DNA of 64,000 bases from Dorea sp. AM10-31 (GTDB taxonomy: Bacteria > Bacillota > Clostridia > Lachnospirales > Lachnospiraceae), in NCBI RefSeq assembly GCF_003435815.1, contig NZ_QTUV01000001.1, positions 510,581-574,580 of the forward strand, read 5' to 3'. The notes under the pieces were generated by a model, which worked only from the letters and a program-made list of their open reading frames with translations, had not been told where the DNA came from and did no database searches. A program made the translations under genes and the position numbers. This document shows, one piece after another, positions 1 to 8,562 of this stretch. How positions within the stretch are numbered: position 1 is the first letter of the stretch; each line of letters begins with the position of its first letter.

Positions 1-61
1 ACATCCACATTTCCCATATAGATATTGTAATCTGTATTCCTGAAAGAATGATCTGATTCAT
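1..61 (-). CDS. Start of a gene cut by the window edge, possibly the sensor kinase of the LytTR pair
   Basis: Only the first 20 codons are visible, beginning MNQIILSGIQITISIW and open to the window edge. The ATG overlaps the stop of the response regulator gene in an ATGA arrangement, so the two are translationally coupled. In Firmicutes, the gene directly downstream of a LytTR regulator is often its GHKL-type membrane sensor kinase, and the visible residues are hydrophobic enough for a first membrane segment. That identity is inferred from position only. Confidence 0.5.
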   Translation of the reverse strand, partial: MNQIILSGIQITISIWEMWM

Positions 62-768
62 CTTAATGCTCTCCAATACGCTGTTATTTTTTCTTTCACC
101 TGTGAACTCTGTACCCGGCTAACTGTAATTTCTTCACCGTTATCCATCTGAATCACATTCCCCCGTACTCTGACAATATGATTTACGTTCACTGCATGTC
201 CTCGATCCACTAATATAAAAGCATTACTGTGTATTTGTTCAAGAATCTGATTCATAGACAATCGTTCCATATACTTCCCATTTTCCGTAATATACTCTGC
301 ATACTTTGAGCCTTTAATCTTTTGAATACATACAATATCTTTATGGTATATTTTAATTTTTCTCTGGTTAGTGCCAACCCACCGATATTCTTCATAGTCT
401 TTTTTTATTTCATGAACTACTCTTTCAATCAATGGTGAAAGTCTCTCTTCTATATCCTTTTTCAAAATATACTGATATGCTTCTATGATATAACTCTCTG
501 ACGCAAACTCAGAGTGTGATGTTAGAAAAACGAGGTACACATCCGGATTGTTCTCTTTTATTCTTTTCCCTAATTCCAGACCACTGATCCCCGGAAGTTC
601 TATATCGGAAATAACCAAGTCATATCTTCCTCCAACAAGCAAATAGCGCTCTGCTGATTCGTATACATCAACTTCAACTCCTTCGATACTACCGATCCCT
701 TTTTTTATATACCGAACTATTTCTTGTCTTATATTTTCTTCATCCTCAATTGTTGCTATTTTAATCAT
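58..768 (-). CDS. LytTR-family response regulator
   Basis: Response regulator of the AgrA/LytR type, 236 residues. The N-terminal half is a receiver domain with the acidic pocket near IEDEE and the phosphoacceptor Asp55 in the motif SDIELPG. The C-terminal half is a LytTR DNA-binding domain, with the segments YAEYITENGKYMERLSM and FILVDRGHAVNVNHI and a basic end. I chose the ATG at 768, which has GAGGTG five bases upstream, over a GTG two codons earlier. It overlaps the stop of the upstream gene by ATGA and the next gene by ATGA, so three genes form one coupled operon. Such regulators commonly answer to peptide or cell-envelope signals; the signal here is unknown. Confidence 0.88.
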   Translation of the reverse strand: MIKIATIEDEENIRQEIVRYIKKGIGSIEGVEVDVYESAERYLLVGGRYDLVISDIELPGISGLELGKRIKENNPDVYLVFLTSHSEFASESYIIEAYQYILKKDIEERLSPLIERVVHEIKKDYEEYRWVGTNQRKIKIYHKDIVCIQKIKGSKYAEYITENGKYMERLSMNQILEQIHSNAFILVDRGHAVNVNHIVRVRGNVIQMDNGEEITVSRVQSSQVKEKITAYWRALR

Positions 769-1328
769 CTGCACACCTCATCAAATATATAATATTTGCT
801 CTTATTCACATCTTGAAGGACAGCCTCATCCTCTGTAACACGTAAGACAAACGTTTTCTCCCATAATGCTTTATTATCCTTCTGCTCCAGCATTTTTCCA
901 CAATGGTATATAAAACTCCCTATTTTTTTGTTTTCCACCTTATCTATAATATCAAGAATTGCTGCTTCAATCTTCATAGATTGAAAATGTGGATGCCATC
1001 TTCCCAATATTTGATTTATATTTGATTTCTTCAATGCCACTTTTTTATATGCCCATCCTTTTTTAGGAAATACAGTATTTATATCTAACTGCAAACAATT
1101 TAAAATTCTGTTAAATTCAAGTTCACCGCTTATGTATGGATATCCCAATTCCAAATAAGCGTAGATATGCCAAACAGCTTTTATTAAAAAAGATTCATCC
1201 TGCGTAATCTCATACTGGCATCTAAGCCACTCGATACTATTTAGCAGCACTTTCTTACTATTTAACCCAACATTCTCAATATTATGTACTGCAATTAAAA
1301 TCGCTTTTACTTCAACTTCATTATACAT
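765..1328 (-). CDS. Hypothetical protein, first gene of the LytTR operon
   Basis: I do not recognise this 187-residue protein. It has no signal peptide and no clear membrane segment. It looks like a mostly helical soluble protein rich in Lys, Asn and Ile, with aromatic motifs such as GRWHPHF. The ATG at 1328 is preceded by an AGGGG-type ribosome binding site about ten bases upstream. Its stop overlaps the start of the response regulator, so it is probably translated with it and may be a signalling accessory. It is divergent from the XRE regulator gene at 1457. Function unknown. Confidence 0.6.
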   Translation of the reverse strand: MYNEVEVKAILIAVHNIENVGLNSKKVLLNSIEWLRCQYEITQDESFLIKAVWHIYAYLELGYPYISGELEFNRILNCLQLDINTVFPKKGWAYKKVALKKSNINQILGRWHPHFQSMKIEAAILDIIDKVENKKIGSFIYHCGKMLEQKDNKALWEKTFVLRVTEDEAVLQDVNKSKYYIFDEVCR

Positions 1329-1370
1329 TCAACTGTACCCCTTTTTCTTCTATAGTATAGTTGTTTTTAC

Positions 1371-1400
1371 TATATGTAAATATGTTGCATATATGTAAAT
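1371..1400 (+). promoter_or_regulatory. Two 11-bp direct repeats upstream of the XRE gene
   Basis: TATATGTAAAT occurs at 1371-1381 and again at 1390-1400, a pitch of 19 bp, in the divergent intergenic region between the LytTR operon and the XRE gene. A TACAAT at 1423-1428 could be the -10 element of the XRE promoter. The spacing of nearly two helical turns suits an operator bound by a dimer, possibly by the adjacent XRE protein itself. Confidence 0.4.
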
Positions 1401-1456
1401 TCATTTTTTCTATCACTATTGGTACAATATATTTATCGAAAGGAGAACGATTCATC

Positions 1457-1780
1457 ATGAAAACAGGAGAACGAATCAAAACAATACGAAAATCTCAAGG
1501 CATTACACAAGCCAAACTTGCTGAAACACTTCATATTTCTTCTAGTTTCATGAGCCGTATCGAAAATGGATCATCTAGTCTCACTTTGGACTTCGTTTGT
1601 GAGATTGCAGATGCACTTCAGGTTACACGCCAAGAAGTTCTCCGCGATGTATTTACCTATACTAAAGATGACAGCATTCTAATTTCCAAGAAAATAGAAA
1701 TCAACATCCAAAAGTTCTCTCCTGAAAAGCAAGCAGAGATTCTGGATGTATTAGAATTTCTTGCCTCGCGTCTTTCTTAA
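1457..1780 (+). CDS. XRE-family transcriptional regulator
   Basis: A 107-residue DNA-binding protein with an N-terminal helix-turn-helix of the Cro/C1 type, seen in GERIKTIRKSQGITQAKLAE followed by LHISSSFMSRIENG, at about residues 3-60. The rest is a short helical tail likely used for dimerisation. The start at 1457 is set by AAAGGAG about nine bases upstream; the frame is open further 5' but that stretch is non-coding in character. It is a single gene followed by a terminator. Proteins of this size often control mobile-element or phage-like genes, which fits its position, but its target is not known. Confidence 0.85.
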   Translation: MKTGERIKTIRKSQGITQAKLAETLHISSSFMSRIENGSSSLTLDFVCEIADALQVTRQEVLRDVFTYTKDDSILISKKIEINIQKFSPEKQAEILDVLEFLASRLS

Positions 1781-1854
1781 TTATAACATGCATATTATTT
1801 TTTACATCTTTTTGGACATAACTGATATGTTTTTAGGACATGAATTTTTTATTT

Positions 1855-1897
1855 ATACATGCACTCTTCTTTCCATTCATAGAGTGCATGTATTTTT
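1855..1897 (+). terminator. Rho-independent terminator of the XRE gene
   Basis: A 13-bp perfect stem (ATACATGCACTCT pairing with AGAGTGCATGTAT) closes a 13-base loop and is followed by TTTTT. It lies 75 bp after the XRE stop. Confidence 0.8.
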
Positions 1898-2348
1898 AAG
1901 TGGCTAATACTATAACCCTTTTATATATATAGACACATTAATCAACAAAAAGTGACGCGAAAAGCTAATCCTTTTATTTTAATATTCCATCCCCCATCTC
2001 TATCATCGTTGGTATTTCTATCATTTCTCAATTCAAAATGATCAATTTAGATAGCAAAAGCCATTCTTGAGGCACATCTTCCTAATCTCCCATAACGGAT
2101 AATAATAATAATTAAGAACAATTATTCGACATAGTTACTCTACTCCCTGACTGTTAAATTCTATATACGCTTTTGACATTCCCAGATTTCTTCTACTCAT
2201 TGCAGGAAACAATACTATAAATCGACTATAGTTACTAGAGTATTCACAGTCTTCCTATGAAATCTTTCTATATGTTAACCCTTCAAATCCAAAATCATTT
2301 AAACATGGCAGATAATCTAGAGTTTTCTATCAATAGGGAGGGAGATTT
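1898..2348. other. AT-rich gap with no gene
   Basis: About 450 bp of AT-rich sequence with stops in all frames and no convincing promoter, RNA or repeat. A short run of AAT units lies near 2102-2115. It may be decayed sequence at the border of the mobile region. Confidence 0.5.
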
Positions 2349-2585
2349 ATGGAAAAAATCAATGAAAACATTGTATTACTATGTGATACGAGAGAGGCAG
2401 ATGAAACAGTCACATTGTATTCGAATAACCTCGAATTTTCTACAAAACTGTATTTTGATACAATAGTTGAAAGTTTAAAAAAATCTTGTAACCAATTGTA
2501 TGTTTATGATAATCCTAAAGAATTCATGGATAATATTGCTATACATAAAAATGATATTGTTTTTTCGGCAATATGGACGAGCTAG
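2349..2585 (+). pseudogene. Truncated 5' part of a gene, possibly an ATP-grasp ligase
   Basis: A GGGAGGGAG ribosome binding site precedes an ATG that opens 78 codons. The protein begins MEKINENIVLLCDTREADET and reads like the N-terminal alpha/beta domain of a larger enzyme, ending abruptly in SAIWTS at a junction with minus-strand sequence near 2577. The layout (strand, helix, then a D-rich turn before VFSAIW) recalls the N-terminal domain of D-alanine ligase-like ATP-grasp proteins, but this is a weak resemblance. The good start signal and abrupt end suggest a real gene cut by a deletion or insertion. Confidence 0.45.
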
Positions 2586-2876
2586 TTGAAAATTATGCTT
2601 TTTTACGCCAGATAACGCTCTAATATCTGACCAATAAAAGGGCTTATCTCTCTCCACCTGTAATTTTTTATATGCCCATATGATCTTCCTTGCGTAATTC
2701 TCAGGATATGATTCAGTATATTTTTCAAAAATAACTCTGCATTTTGGCATATTTTCCAATCTATGTGCTGACAAATCCATCTCACGATATACAAGTCTCT
2801 CCGATACTCTCTCAGGTCTGCCAACAGCACTTGCAACACCAGAATAAATATCTTTTGCTAGACAAACTTGTTCCCA
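2577..2876 (-). pseudogene. Broken mobile-element gene of unknown function
   Basis: One minus-strand frame reads as protein-like sequence without a normal start, passing through RVSERLVYREMDLSAHR, PKCRVIFEKYTESYPENYAR and VERDKPFYWSDIRALSG. It then runs into the antisense of the truncated plus-strand ORF at about 2577. The frame is entered just after a TGA at the end of the preceding ORF and has no start with a ribosome binding site until an internal ATG at 2780. I read it as a C-terminally cut remnant of an element gene. I do not recognise the family. Confidence 0.45.
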
Positions 2877-3082
2877 TCAAAATGCGGTTTTGATAATTTC
2901 AGTATTTCCGTTATTTCTCCTTTTGTTTCCGCCTGCATAATCATTTCCACTTTCTTCTGATGGAACTCGCAGACGATGCTCTCCAGAAATCCCTGCTTCA
3001 GATAAAATTCCGCCCTTCTATAAAGTTTTACAAGAGCCTCCACTCTTTCATCAAATAACTTGTCCTTTTCACTGACTATCAT
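2858..3082 (-). CDS. Short hypothetical ORF downstream of sortase
   Basis: A 74-residue, charged, helical ORF (MIVSEKDKLFDERVEALVKL) with no membrane segment. Its ATG overlaps the stop of a 15-codon ORF (3079-3126, MGTELVMEHANAWHR) that has GGAGG just upstream, so it could be translated by coupling. The coding-like sequence next to it in another frame suggests this is one piece of a longer gene broken by frameshifts. Function unknown. Confidence 0.4.
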   Translation of the reverse strand: MIVSEKDKLFDERVEALVKLYRRAEFYLKQGFLESIVCEFHQKKVEMIMQAETKGEITEILKLSKPHFDGNKFV

Positions 3083-3141
3083 CTGTGCCAGGCGTTTGCA
3101 TGTTCCATAACCAATTCTGTTCCCATTACATTTCCTCCCAT

Positions 3142-3179
3142 AATAAAAGCTGGCATAAGAAATTTCTTCTCACACCAGC
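3142..3179 (-). terminator. Likely terminator after sortase B
   Basis: On the minus strand GCTGG pairs with CCAGC around an internal AAGAAATTTCTT palindrome, followed by TTTTATT. It begins about ten bases after the sortase stop codon. Confidence 0.5.
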
Positions 3180-3188
3180 ATGATTCTT

Positions 3189-3971
3189 TTATTCCTCAGT
3201 GATGATCTCACTGCTTAATTTTCCATGTACCAGATAGCGGTAATTCCGTCTGGAATTGACACAGGTAGACAGCGTAACTATCCGATCCGTTACCGACAGC
3301 TCGGTGCCGGTATCATAATCCCCATAAGAAGACACCGTATCCAGAAATATCTGAAAATCTTCCGCTTCCGGGAAATGATACCTATATCCCTCACTTCCGG
3401 TTCTTCCCGCATAGCAGGAAAAGATACGATACTTGAGAATCTTTCCCGGCAGGTAAATATAAAACTCCGGATGCTGTTCAAATAACGTTTGGTCTTGGTA
3501 CTTATCCAGAGTTCCGAACATGCTCCCGTTTTTCATATTATGCCCGTACACGATCGTATTCTGATCCGTAAAGTCCGGCTGATTATGGCAATCCACAAAG
3601 ATGCTCCCATTGATATTGGATTCTCCTGAAAAAAGGTGATGAAGATAATATGCATTATCTTTCCCCTGTACCACCGGATAACTAATGTCCAGTGCCAGAA
3701 TCTGAATCCACGCTATAACATCCGGATTAACCGCTTTTAAACCTGCAAAGTCAATTTCCAGATACCTGCTCTGAGGTTCCTCCTTCTCTTTCTCAGGCTC
3801 CGGTGATTCTTCTTCCTCTGGTTTCTGAACATATTCCTGCAGTTTCTCGTAACTTACGTCCCCTTTCTGATACTTCAGATAAGCACCAAAGAGTTTTCCT
3901 GCCGCTGCGAGAAAAACAAACAACAGGCAGATAATGAGTCCTGCAAGCACCGTATTTCCTTTTTTTCTCAT
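3189..3971 (-). CDS. srtB: Class B sortase
   Basis: Membrane-anchored cysteine transpeptidase of 260 residues that would cleave a sorting signal and attach a surface protein to peptidoglycan or to a pilin. Residues 8-30 form the single membrane segment, then comes a Pro/Glu-rich linker (about 50-66) and the catalytic domain. The catalytic His144 (VYGHNM), Cys237 (TLSTCV) and Arg245 (NYRYLVHG) are all present, so the enzyme should be active. The start overlaps the primase stop by ATGA, making it the last intact gene of the element operon. Sortase B-like genes recur in Gram-positive conjugative elements, where they probably decorate the donor surface. No substrate with a sorting motif lies in the window. 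Confidence 0.9.
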   Translation of the reverse strand: MRKKGNTVLAGLIICLLFVFLAAAGKLFGAYLKYQKGDVSYEKLQEYVQKPEEEESPEPEKEKEEPQSRYLEIDFAGLKAVNPDVIAWIQILALDISYPVVQGKDNAYYLHHLFSGESNINGSIFVDCHNQPDFTDQNTIVYGHNMKNGSMFGTLDKYQDQTLFEQHPEFYIYLPGKILKYRIFSCYAGRTGSEGYRYHFPEAEDFQIFLDTVSSYGDYDTGTELSVTDRIVTLSTCVNSRRNYRYLVHGKLSSEIITEE

Positions 3972-5188
3972 GATTGTTCTCCTTTCGGAAGAGCCGAAGT
4001 CTGTGCTCCGGCTCCTTCCTTCTGTTTGATGGCAGCTAAATAGTCATCAATCCCCTTGAGTTTCCCGTTCCACTCCCCGTTCTCGTCCATATCCCAGACC
4101 ATCCGGTTCATCGGCAGGGAAAGCTCCCGGCAGATTTCATAGACCTTATTGCAGCCGTTCTGGATAATCCTCCGCTTCTCCGCCTTATGCCGGCAGATAA
4201 CAGGAGAACGCTCAAAACAGACCGCACACTTACTGTCATGGTGATTACAGGTTACTTTCATCTTCTTATCCATGTCATACGCCTCCAAAAGCTGTTTCAT
4301 CCCATATCCTTTCATCCGCTCCAGCACCGGTTTCAGATTCCGGTACTGGTTCACTCCGGCAACGCACACAAAGGTAGCGCCGGACAGATAATGGGCTATG
4401 GTCCCTTTTAAGGCTCCTTCGGTCAGATAGACACGTTCTGCAGCAAGATCACCGATCACATGTACCGGACTTCCGGAGGAAACTCCCTGGTCATAATTGA
4501 CACTGGACAGCCAGATATATTTTTTCGTGTCAGTCACATGATCTACCCGGATCTGAAAACCCTGGATGAACCCGTCCAAAGAAACTATGGGAATCAGGAT
4601 TCCTGAGTTTTCTGCTTTGAAGTTAATCGTCCAGTTTCCGTCTGTATCCCGGTAGAATCCCGGCACGCCTTTCACCATATATCCTTCTTCTGCCAGCCTT
4701 TTGACCAGCTTCTTCATTCCAAACAGCGGGACACTCCGGTAACGCTGTGCTTCGATCTGTTCCGGTTTTAATCCCCGTCTTTGCAGATCCTCCTGATGCT
4801 TCCTGTTAAGCGTGAGCATGGACAGCATTCTCTGATACGTCCGATGGATTTCCTCTATGGGTGCAAGCTCTGCCGTTGCCTTTTCTTCCTGTACCGGCGT
4901 TGCTTTGATATAATCCGTCCGGTATTCTCCTTTTCCTAATGCTTCCCGGATCTGCTGATTTGCTTCGGAGAGTGTAACATTGTGCAAATCCGCATAAAGC
5001 TTCAGCATCCCCCCGGACGCATCACAGCGGTTGCACCGGAATACATTCTTTTCCACATTGATATTGAGTTTTCCATGCGTCTCTCCACAAAACGGGCAGT
5101 CATAATAGTTTCCCCGCCGCTTTCTGAGATGCAGCACCTGCACCACATCCAGTATTCCATAATCAAACCCAGACATATCATAATACAT
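3968..5188 (-). CDS. DnaG-like primase with CHC2 zinc finger and Toprim domain
   Basis: A 406-residue primase-like protein. The N-terminal CHC2-type zinc finger uses Cys31 and Cys34 (CPFC), a nearby His and Cys52/Cys55 (RCNRC). A Toprim-type region follows at about 250-310, with Glu257 in LTEGALKG and the acidic AYDMDKK. It lacks the C-terminal helicase-binding domain of chromosomal DnaG (usually about 600 residues), as expected for an element-borne primase. It would prime DNA synthesis on the single strand that arrives in a recipient or during element replication. It sits between the accessory protein gene and sortase B, with a 4-base overlap to the latter. Confidence 0.85.
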   Translation of the reverse strand: MYYDMSGFDYGILDVVQVLHLRKRRGNYYDCPFCGETHGKLNINVEKNVFRCNRCDASGGMLKLYADLHNVTLSEANQQIREALGKGEYRTDYIKATPVQEEKATAELAPIEEIHRTYQRMLSMLTLNRKHQEDLQRRGLKPEQIEAQRYRSVPLFGMKKLVKRLAEEGYMVKGVPGFYRDTDGNWTINFKAENSGILIPIVSLDGFIQGFQIRVDHVTDTKKYIWLSSVNYDQGVSSGSPVHVIGDLAAERVYLTEGALKGTIAHYLSGATFVCVAGVNQYRNLKPVLERMKGYGMKQLLEAYDMDKKMKVTCNHHDSKCAVCFERSPVICRHKAEKRRIIQNGCNKVYEICRELSLPMNRMVWDMDENGEWNGKLKGIDDYLAAIKQKEGAGAQTSALPKGEQS

Positions 5189-5242
5189 CCCGGTATATTC
5201 CTCCTTTCCCCCGCAGAAAAAAGCTCTCTGCGGGGTTCTTCC

Positions 5243-6190
5243 TTAACCAGCCATCGGCATTGCTTTTTGTAAAATTACCTTTGCTGCCACCGGAACCAGA
5301 TTGTTCGGTCCGGAATATTGCTCGGCAAACCACTGGATCGTTGACGGGCTTTCAACTGCCACCTGTCCCATGGTCTTTCCGCCGTATTTTCCCTTTCCCG
5401 GAATCACAGTCTCGACTGCCATTTCATAGTTCATGCGTTTCATCAGTTCTTCTACCGGAAGGGACACATCCAGATTCTGTAATGCTCCCTGCAGCATCTG
5501 TCCGGTCTTTGGCGGCGTAGAGGCAGCCGGAGCGGAACCGTAGCCAGGCATTTGTCCACTGCCATGGTAAATGGTGCTTCCCGCCGCCTGTGCCTGCTGA
5601 TAGAACTGATTCATCATCTGCTGGCCTGCATATTCCGGCTGACCTGACATCTCTCCATAAGTTGGCATAGGGGCATTTGGCATGACACCCGAATCCGGCA
5701 TGGCTGCATTTTCCATGGCACCTGAATCCGGCATCTGTGGATTCTGATATGGAATTCCGGCATCTACCTGTGCAGGATCATTTTCCTCTCCCACATCCGC
5801 AAACTGCACACCATATCCGGCATCCGATAATGCCCTTCCTACGGCTGCTGTTTCCGCCATTTCCAAAAATTTGTCTCCAAACTTCGGATCATCGCTCCGG
5901 AATTTCTGTGAAAAGGAATTGGCTACATAATTGTCTTCCTGATCACATTTATCCAGATAGATACGTGCTTCCACAACTGCCATATTCTCTGTGAAAGTGA
6001 TAATCCGGCTAATGATCTTTCCTGCCGGATTGACCAGACGAAACCAGAGCTTCCGGTATTTCACATCCAGATAAAGCTGCTCCTCCTGCCCTTCTTCTCC
6101 AATCTTTCTTGCCAGTTCCATCGGATGGAAGCCATCCACACGGTTTAAAGCGGCAACTGCCTCTGATTTCTTATACAATAATTCTTTCAT
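5243..6190 (-). CDS. Element DNA-metabolism protein, possible single-strand annealing factor
   Basis: A 315-residue protein I cannot place firmly. Residues 1-125 form a folded domain with the motif AETAAVGRALSDAGYG near its end, a pattern also met in Rad52/ERF-like phage annealing proteins. Residues 130-225 are a low-complexity linker rich in Pro, Met, Gly and Gln with repeated PDSGxM units. The C-terminal 60 residues carry GKYGGKTMGQV and TIQWFAEQY, resembling the small C-terminal domain of exodeoxyribonuclease X-like proteins. It lies between a RecD2-like helicase and a primase and near a YqaJ exonuclease, so an annealing or recombination role is a reasonable inference. It may instead be a ssDNA-binding accessory. 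Confidence 0.5.
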   Translation of the reverse strand: MKELLYKKSEAVAALNRVDGFHPMELARKIGEEGQEEQLYLDVKYRKLWFRLVNPAGKIISRIITFTENMAVVEARIYLDKCDQEDNYVANSFSQKFRSDDPKFGDKFLEMAETAAVGRALSDAGYGVQFADVGEENDPAQVDAGIPYQNPQMPDSGAMENAAMPDSGVMPNAPMPTYGEMSGQPEYAGQQMMNQFYQQAQAAGSTIYHGSGQMPGYGSAPAASTPPKTGQMLQGALQNLDVSLPVEELMKRMNYEMAVETVIPGKGKYGGKTMGQVAVESPSTIQWFAEQYSGPNNLVPVAAKVILQKAMPMAG

Positions 6191-6273
6191 TCTCTGCTCC
6201 TTTCATTTAGAAAAGCAGACGTTCCCCTATATAAGAGTAATAGTCCGCTTATTTCAAAAGTTGAAAAATATTT

Positions 6274-8511
6274 TTAAACAACAAGTTTTAACTGCTCCAT
6301 TTCCGGTTTCTGTTCACTCTGATACTGATCGTAATACTGTACGATCCGCTCACTCAGAATGGTGTTCCTTGTCCCACTGTCATCCGTATGGATTGCCTGA
6401 CAGACTGCAGCCCATTCCCCTACCAGATAAACCTTGCTTTTCGCTCTGGTCACTCCGGTATAGAGAATATTGCGCTTCAGCATCATGTAAAAGGCTTTCA
6501 CCCAAGGGATGATGACAACCGGACATTCGGAACCCTGTGCCTTATGGATGGTTGTTGCGTTTGCATGTTCGATCATTTCCATCTGGTCAGCTTCATATTG
6601 CACCTGCCGCCCGTCCGGGAATCCGATCACTGCCCTGGCATTTCCATCCTCATCCGTGATACAGTCCAGTATCCTGCCCAGATCGCCGTTACTCGCCATC
6701 TCGGTATTTTTATTCTGTAAAATCTTATCGCCAACCCGGAACACCTGACTGCCGATATGCAGTTCCTTCTTCCCTGCGATCGGCGGATTTACAAAATCTT
6801 CCAGAGATTTGTTCAATTCATCCACTCCGGCAGCACTGCGTTTCCGATACGGAGTCAGGATCTGTACCTGATCCATGCCGTTTTTTGCAATCTCGTCCAG
6901 ATAAATCCTCCGGACAATCTCTGCCGCTTCATCTGCTCCTTTACAGGCAATGAACTGAAAATCCTCCCCAAAGCTCAGATTAGTCTTGTTCTCCTGCATC
7001 AGTTTTGCATTATAAGGTATGCTGCTCAAAGCGCCCTGCCGGTAAACCAGATCCAGTACCGTGACCGGAATCAGCCCGCAGGCAATCAGTTGCCGGAACA
7101 CATCCCCGGCTCCTACGGATGGGAGCTGGTTCTTATCCCCGACTAAAAGGACTCTGGCATGTCTGCTAACCCGCCGGAAAAATTCATAGGCAAGATGCAT
7201 GTCCACCATGGACACCTCATCTACATTTAGAAATCCGGCAGACAGGTACTCAAAATCCGGTTCAAAATCCGTATCATCTCCCAAAAGCCCCAGGGCCAGA
7301 TGCATCGTGGATGCATTTTCACAGCCGGTACTCTCCACCATACGTCTTGCCGCACGTCCGGTCGGAGCCATAAGCTGTACCTCTGACCTGCATAACGCCT
7401 GATGGATATAGAGAATCACCTTGAGAACCGTTGTCTTTCCGGTTCCGGGACCTCCGGTAATAATACTGATGGGATGTGCAAACACCATTCGCACTGCCTG
7501 TTTCTGTGTTTCTGACAGCGTGATCCCCAGTGTCTTCTGTGCCTTTTCCAGCTCCGGTTCAATGGACAGCAAAACCGGCTTCTCCAAAAGCCGTCTGGCT
7601 ATCATGGAAGCGGTCTGTGTTTCTTCTTCATACTGCCGGATAGAATAGATCCGTTCTTCCTCCACAACAATGCTTTTTTGCAGCACCAGCCGGTAAAGCA
7701 CCTGACTGACATCCTGCTCCGATACTGCCATGACCTGCAGATCCCGGTTCAGCATTTCCAGTGCTTCCTTCATAACCTCCTGACGCTGCTTAAACAGATG
7801 TCCTTCTTTCATTGCCTGATTCATGATATGTCCGATGCACCCAGATATCCGCATGGGATCATTGAGTGCACAGCAGCACTGTCTTCCGATCGCATCCACA
7901 GTCAGAAACCCGAAGCCTTTGACTGCACTCAGCATGTAAGGGCGGTGCCGGATAATATCCACCGATTCATTTCCGAATTTCTTCAGAATCATATTCACTT
8001 TTTTGGGTGTTACCTTAAAAGGCGCCAGAAACGTCATCAGTTCCCGGAACACCTGGTTTTTTCCATAGGACTCCACAATAGCAGCCAGCTTCTTCTCGGA
8101 AATTCCACGGATCTTCAAGAGTTCCTGCGGGTTGTTTTCCATGATTTCCAGTGTCTGAAGCCCAAACTTCCGGAAAATAGTATCTGCCATCTTGGGACCG
8201 ATACCTTTGACTGCACCGGAAGAAAGGTATCCTAAGATACCCTCCTTTGTCCGTGGTACAACCTCCATGAAATTTTCCACCTGATACTGAGTTCCATGCT
8301 CTCCGCTCTCCCATCTGCCTTCCATCTCAAGCTCAATCTCGTCTGTAAGCGGAAGACCGAATCCAATCGCTGAGAAGCCGATGATATTCCGGGATGCCAG
8401 ATATTTGTCTCTGGCTGACAGGGGGACAGACGTATCCTGTGTGGTGAATATGGCAATCGTATACCCATTCTCCTCATTCTGGAAAATCTTATGTTTAAAT
8501 CTGCACCTCAT
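6274..8511 (-). CDS. RecD2-like ATP-dependent DNA helicase
   Basis: Superfamily 1B helicase of 745 residues, close to the usual size of RecD2 proteins. An OB-like N-terminal part is followed by helix-hairpin-helix segments (LSSGAVKGIGPKMAD and LLKIRGISEKKL, about 97-142). The motor begins with Walker A GGPGTGKTT at 353-361. Later motifs include LNVDEVSMVDM (Walker B), LLVGDKNQLPSVGAG, VYRQ and the C-terminal TTIHKAQGSE. It unwinds DNA 5' to 3' and in this operon would act with the YqaJ nuclease in recombination or replication of the element. It follows the nuclease gene by about 50 bp on the same strand. Confidence 0.92.
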   Translation of the reverse strand: MRCRFKHKIFQNEENGYTIAIFTTQDTSVPLSARDKYLASRNIIGFSAIGFGLPLTDEIELEMEGRWESGEHGTQYQVENFMEVVPRTKEGILGYLSSGAVKGIGPKMADTIFRKFGLQTLEIMENNPQELLKIRGISEKKLAAIVESYGKNQVFRELMTFLAPFKVTPKKVNMILKKFGNESVDIIRHRPYMLSAVKGFGFLTVDAIGRQCCCALNDPMRISGCIGHIMNQAMKEGHLFKQRQEVMKEALEMLNRDLQVMAVSEQDVSQVLYRLVLQKSIVVEEERIYSIRQYEEETQTASMIARRLLEKPVLLSIEPELEKAQKTLGITLSETQKQAVRMVFAHPISIITGGPGTGKTTVLKVILYIHQALCRSEVQLMAPTGRAARRMVESTGCENASTMHLALGLLGDDTDFEPDFEYLSAGFLNVDEVSMVDMHLAYEFFRRVSRHARVLLVGDKNQLPSVGAGDVFRQLIACGLIPVTVLDLVYRQGALSSIPYNAKLMQENKTNLSFGEDFQFIACKGADEAAEIVRRIYLDEIAKNGMDQVQILTPYRKRSAAGVDELNKSLEDFVNPPIAGKKELHIGSQVFRVGDKILQNKNTEMASNGDLGRILDCITDEDGNARAVIGFPDGRQVQYEADQMEMIEHANATTIHKAQGSECPVVIIPWVKAFYMMLKRNILYTGVTRAKSKVYLVGEWAAVCQAIHTDDSGTRNTILSERIVQYYDQYQSEQKPEMEQLKLVV

Positions 8512-8562
8512 TGTTTATATCCCTCCAGCTTTTTATCCGCATCCGTTCATTTGGTTTTCTCA

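Noticed and set aside
2257-2466. A 69-codon ORF overlapping the truncated gene at 2349
   Set aside because: It has no ribosome binding site, whereas the 2349 start has a strong one.
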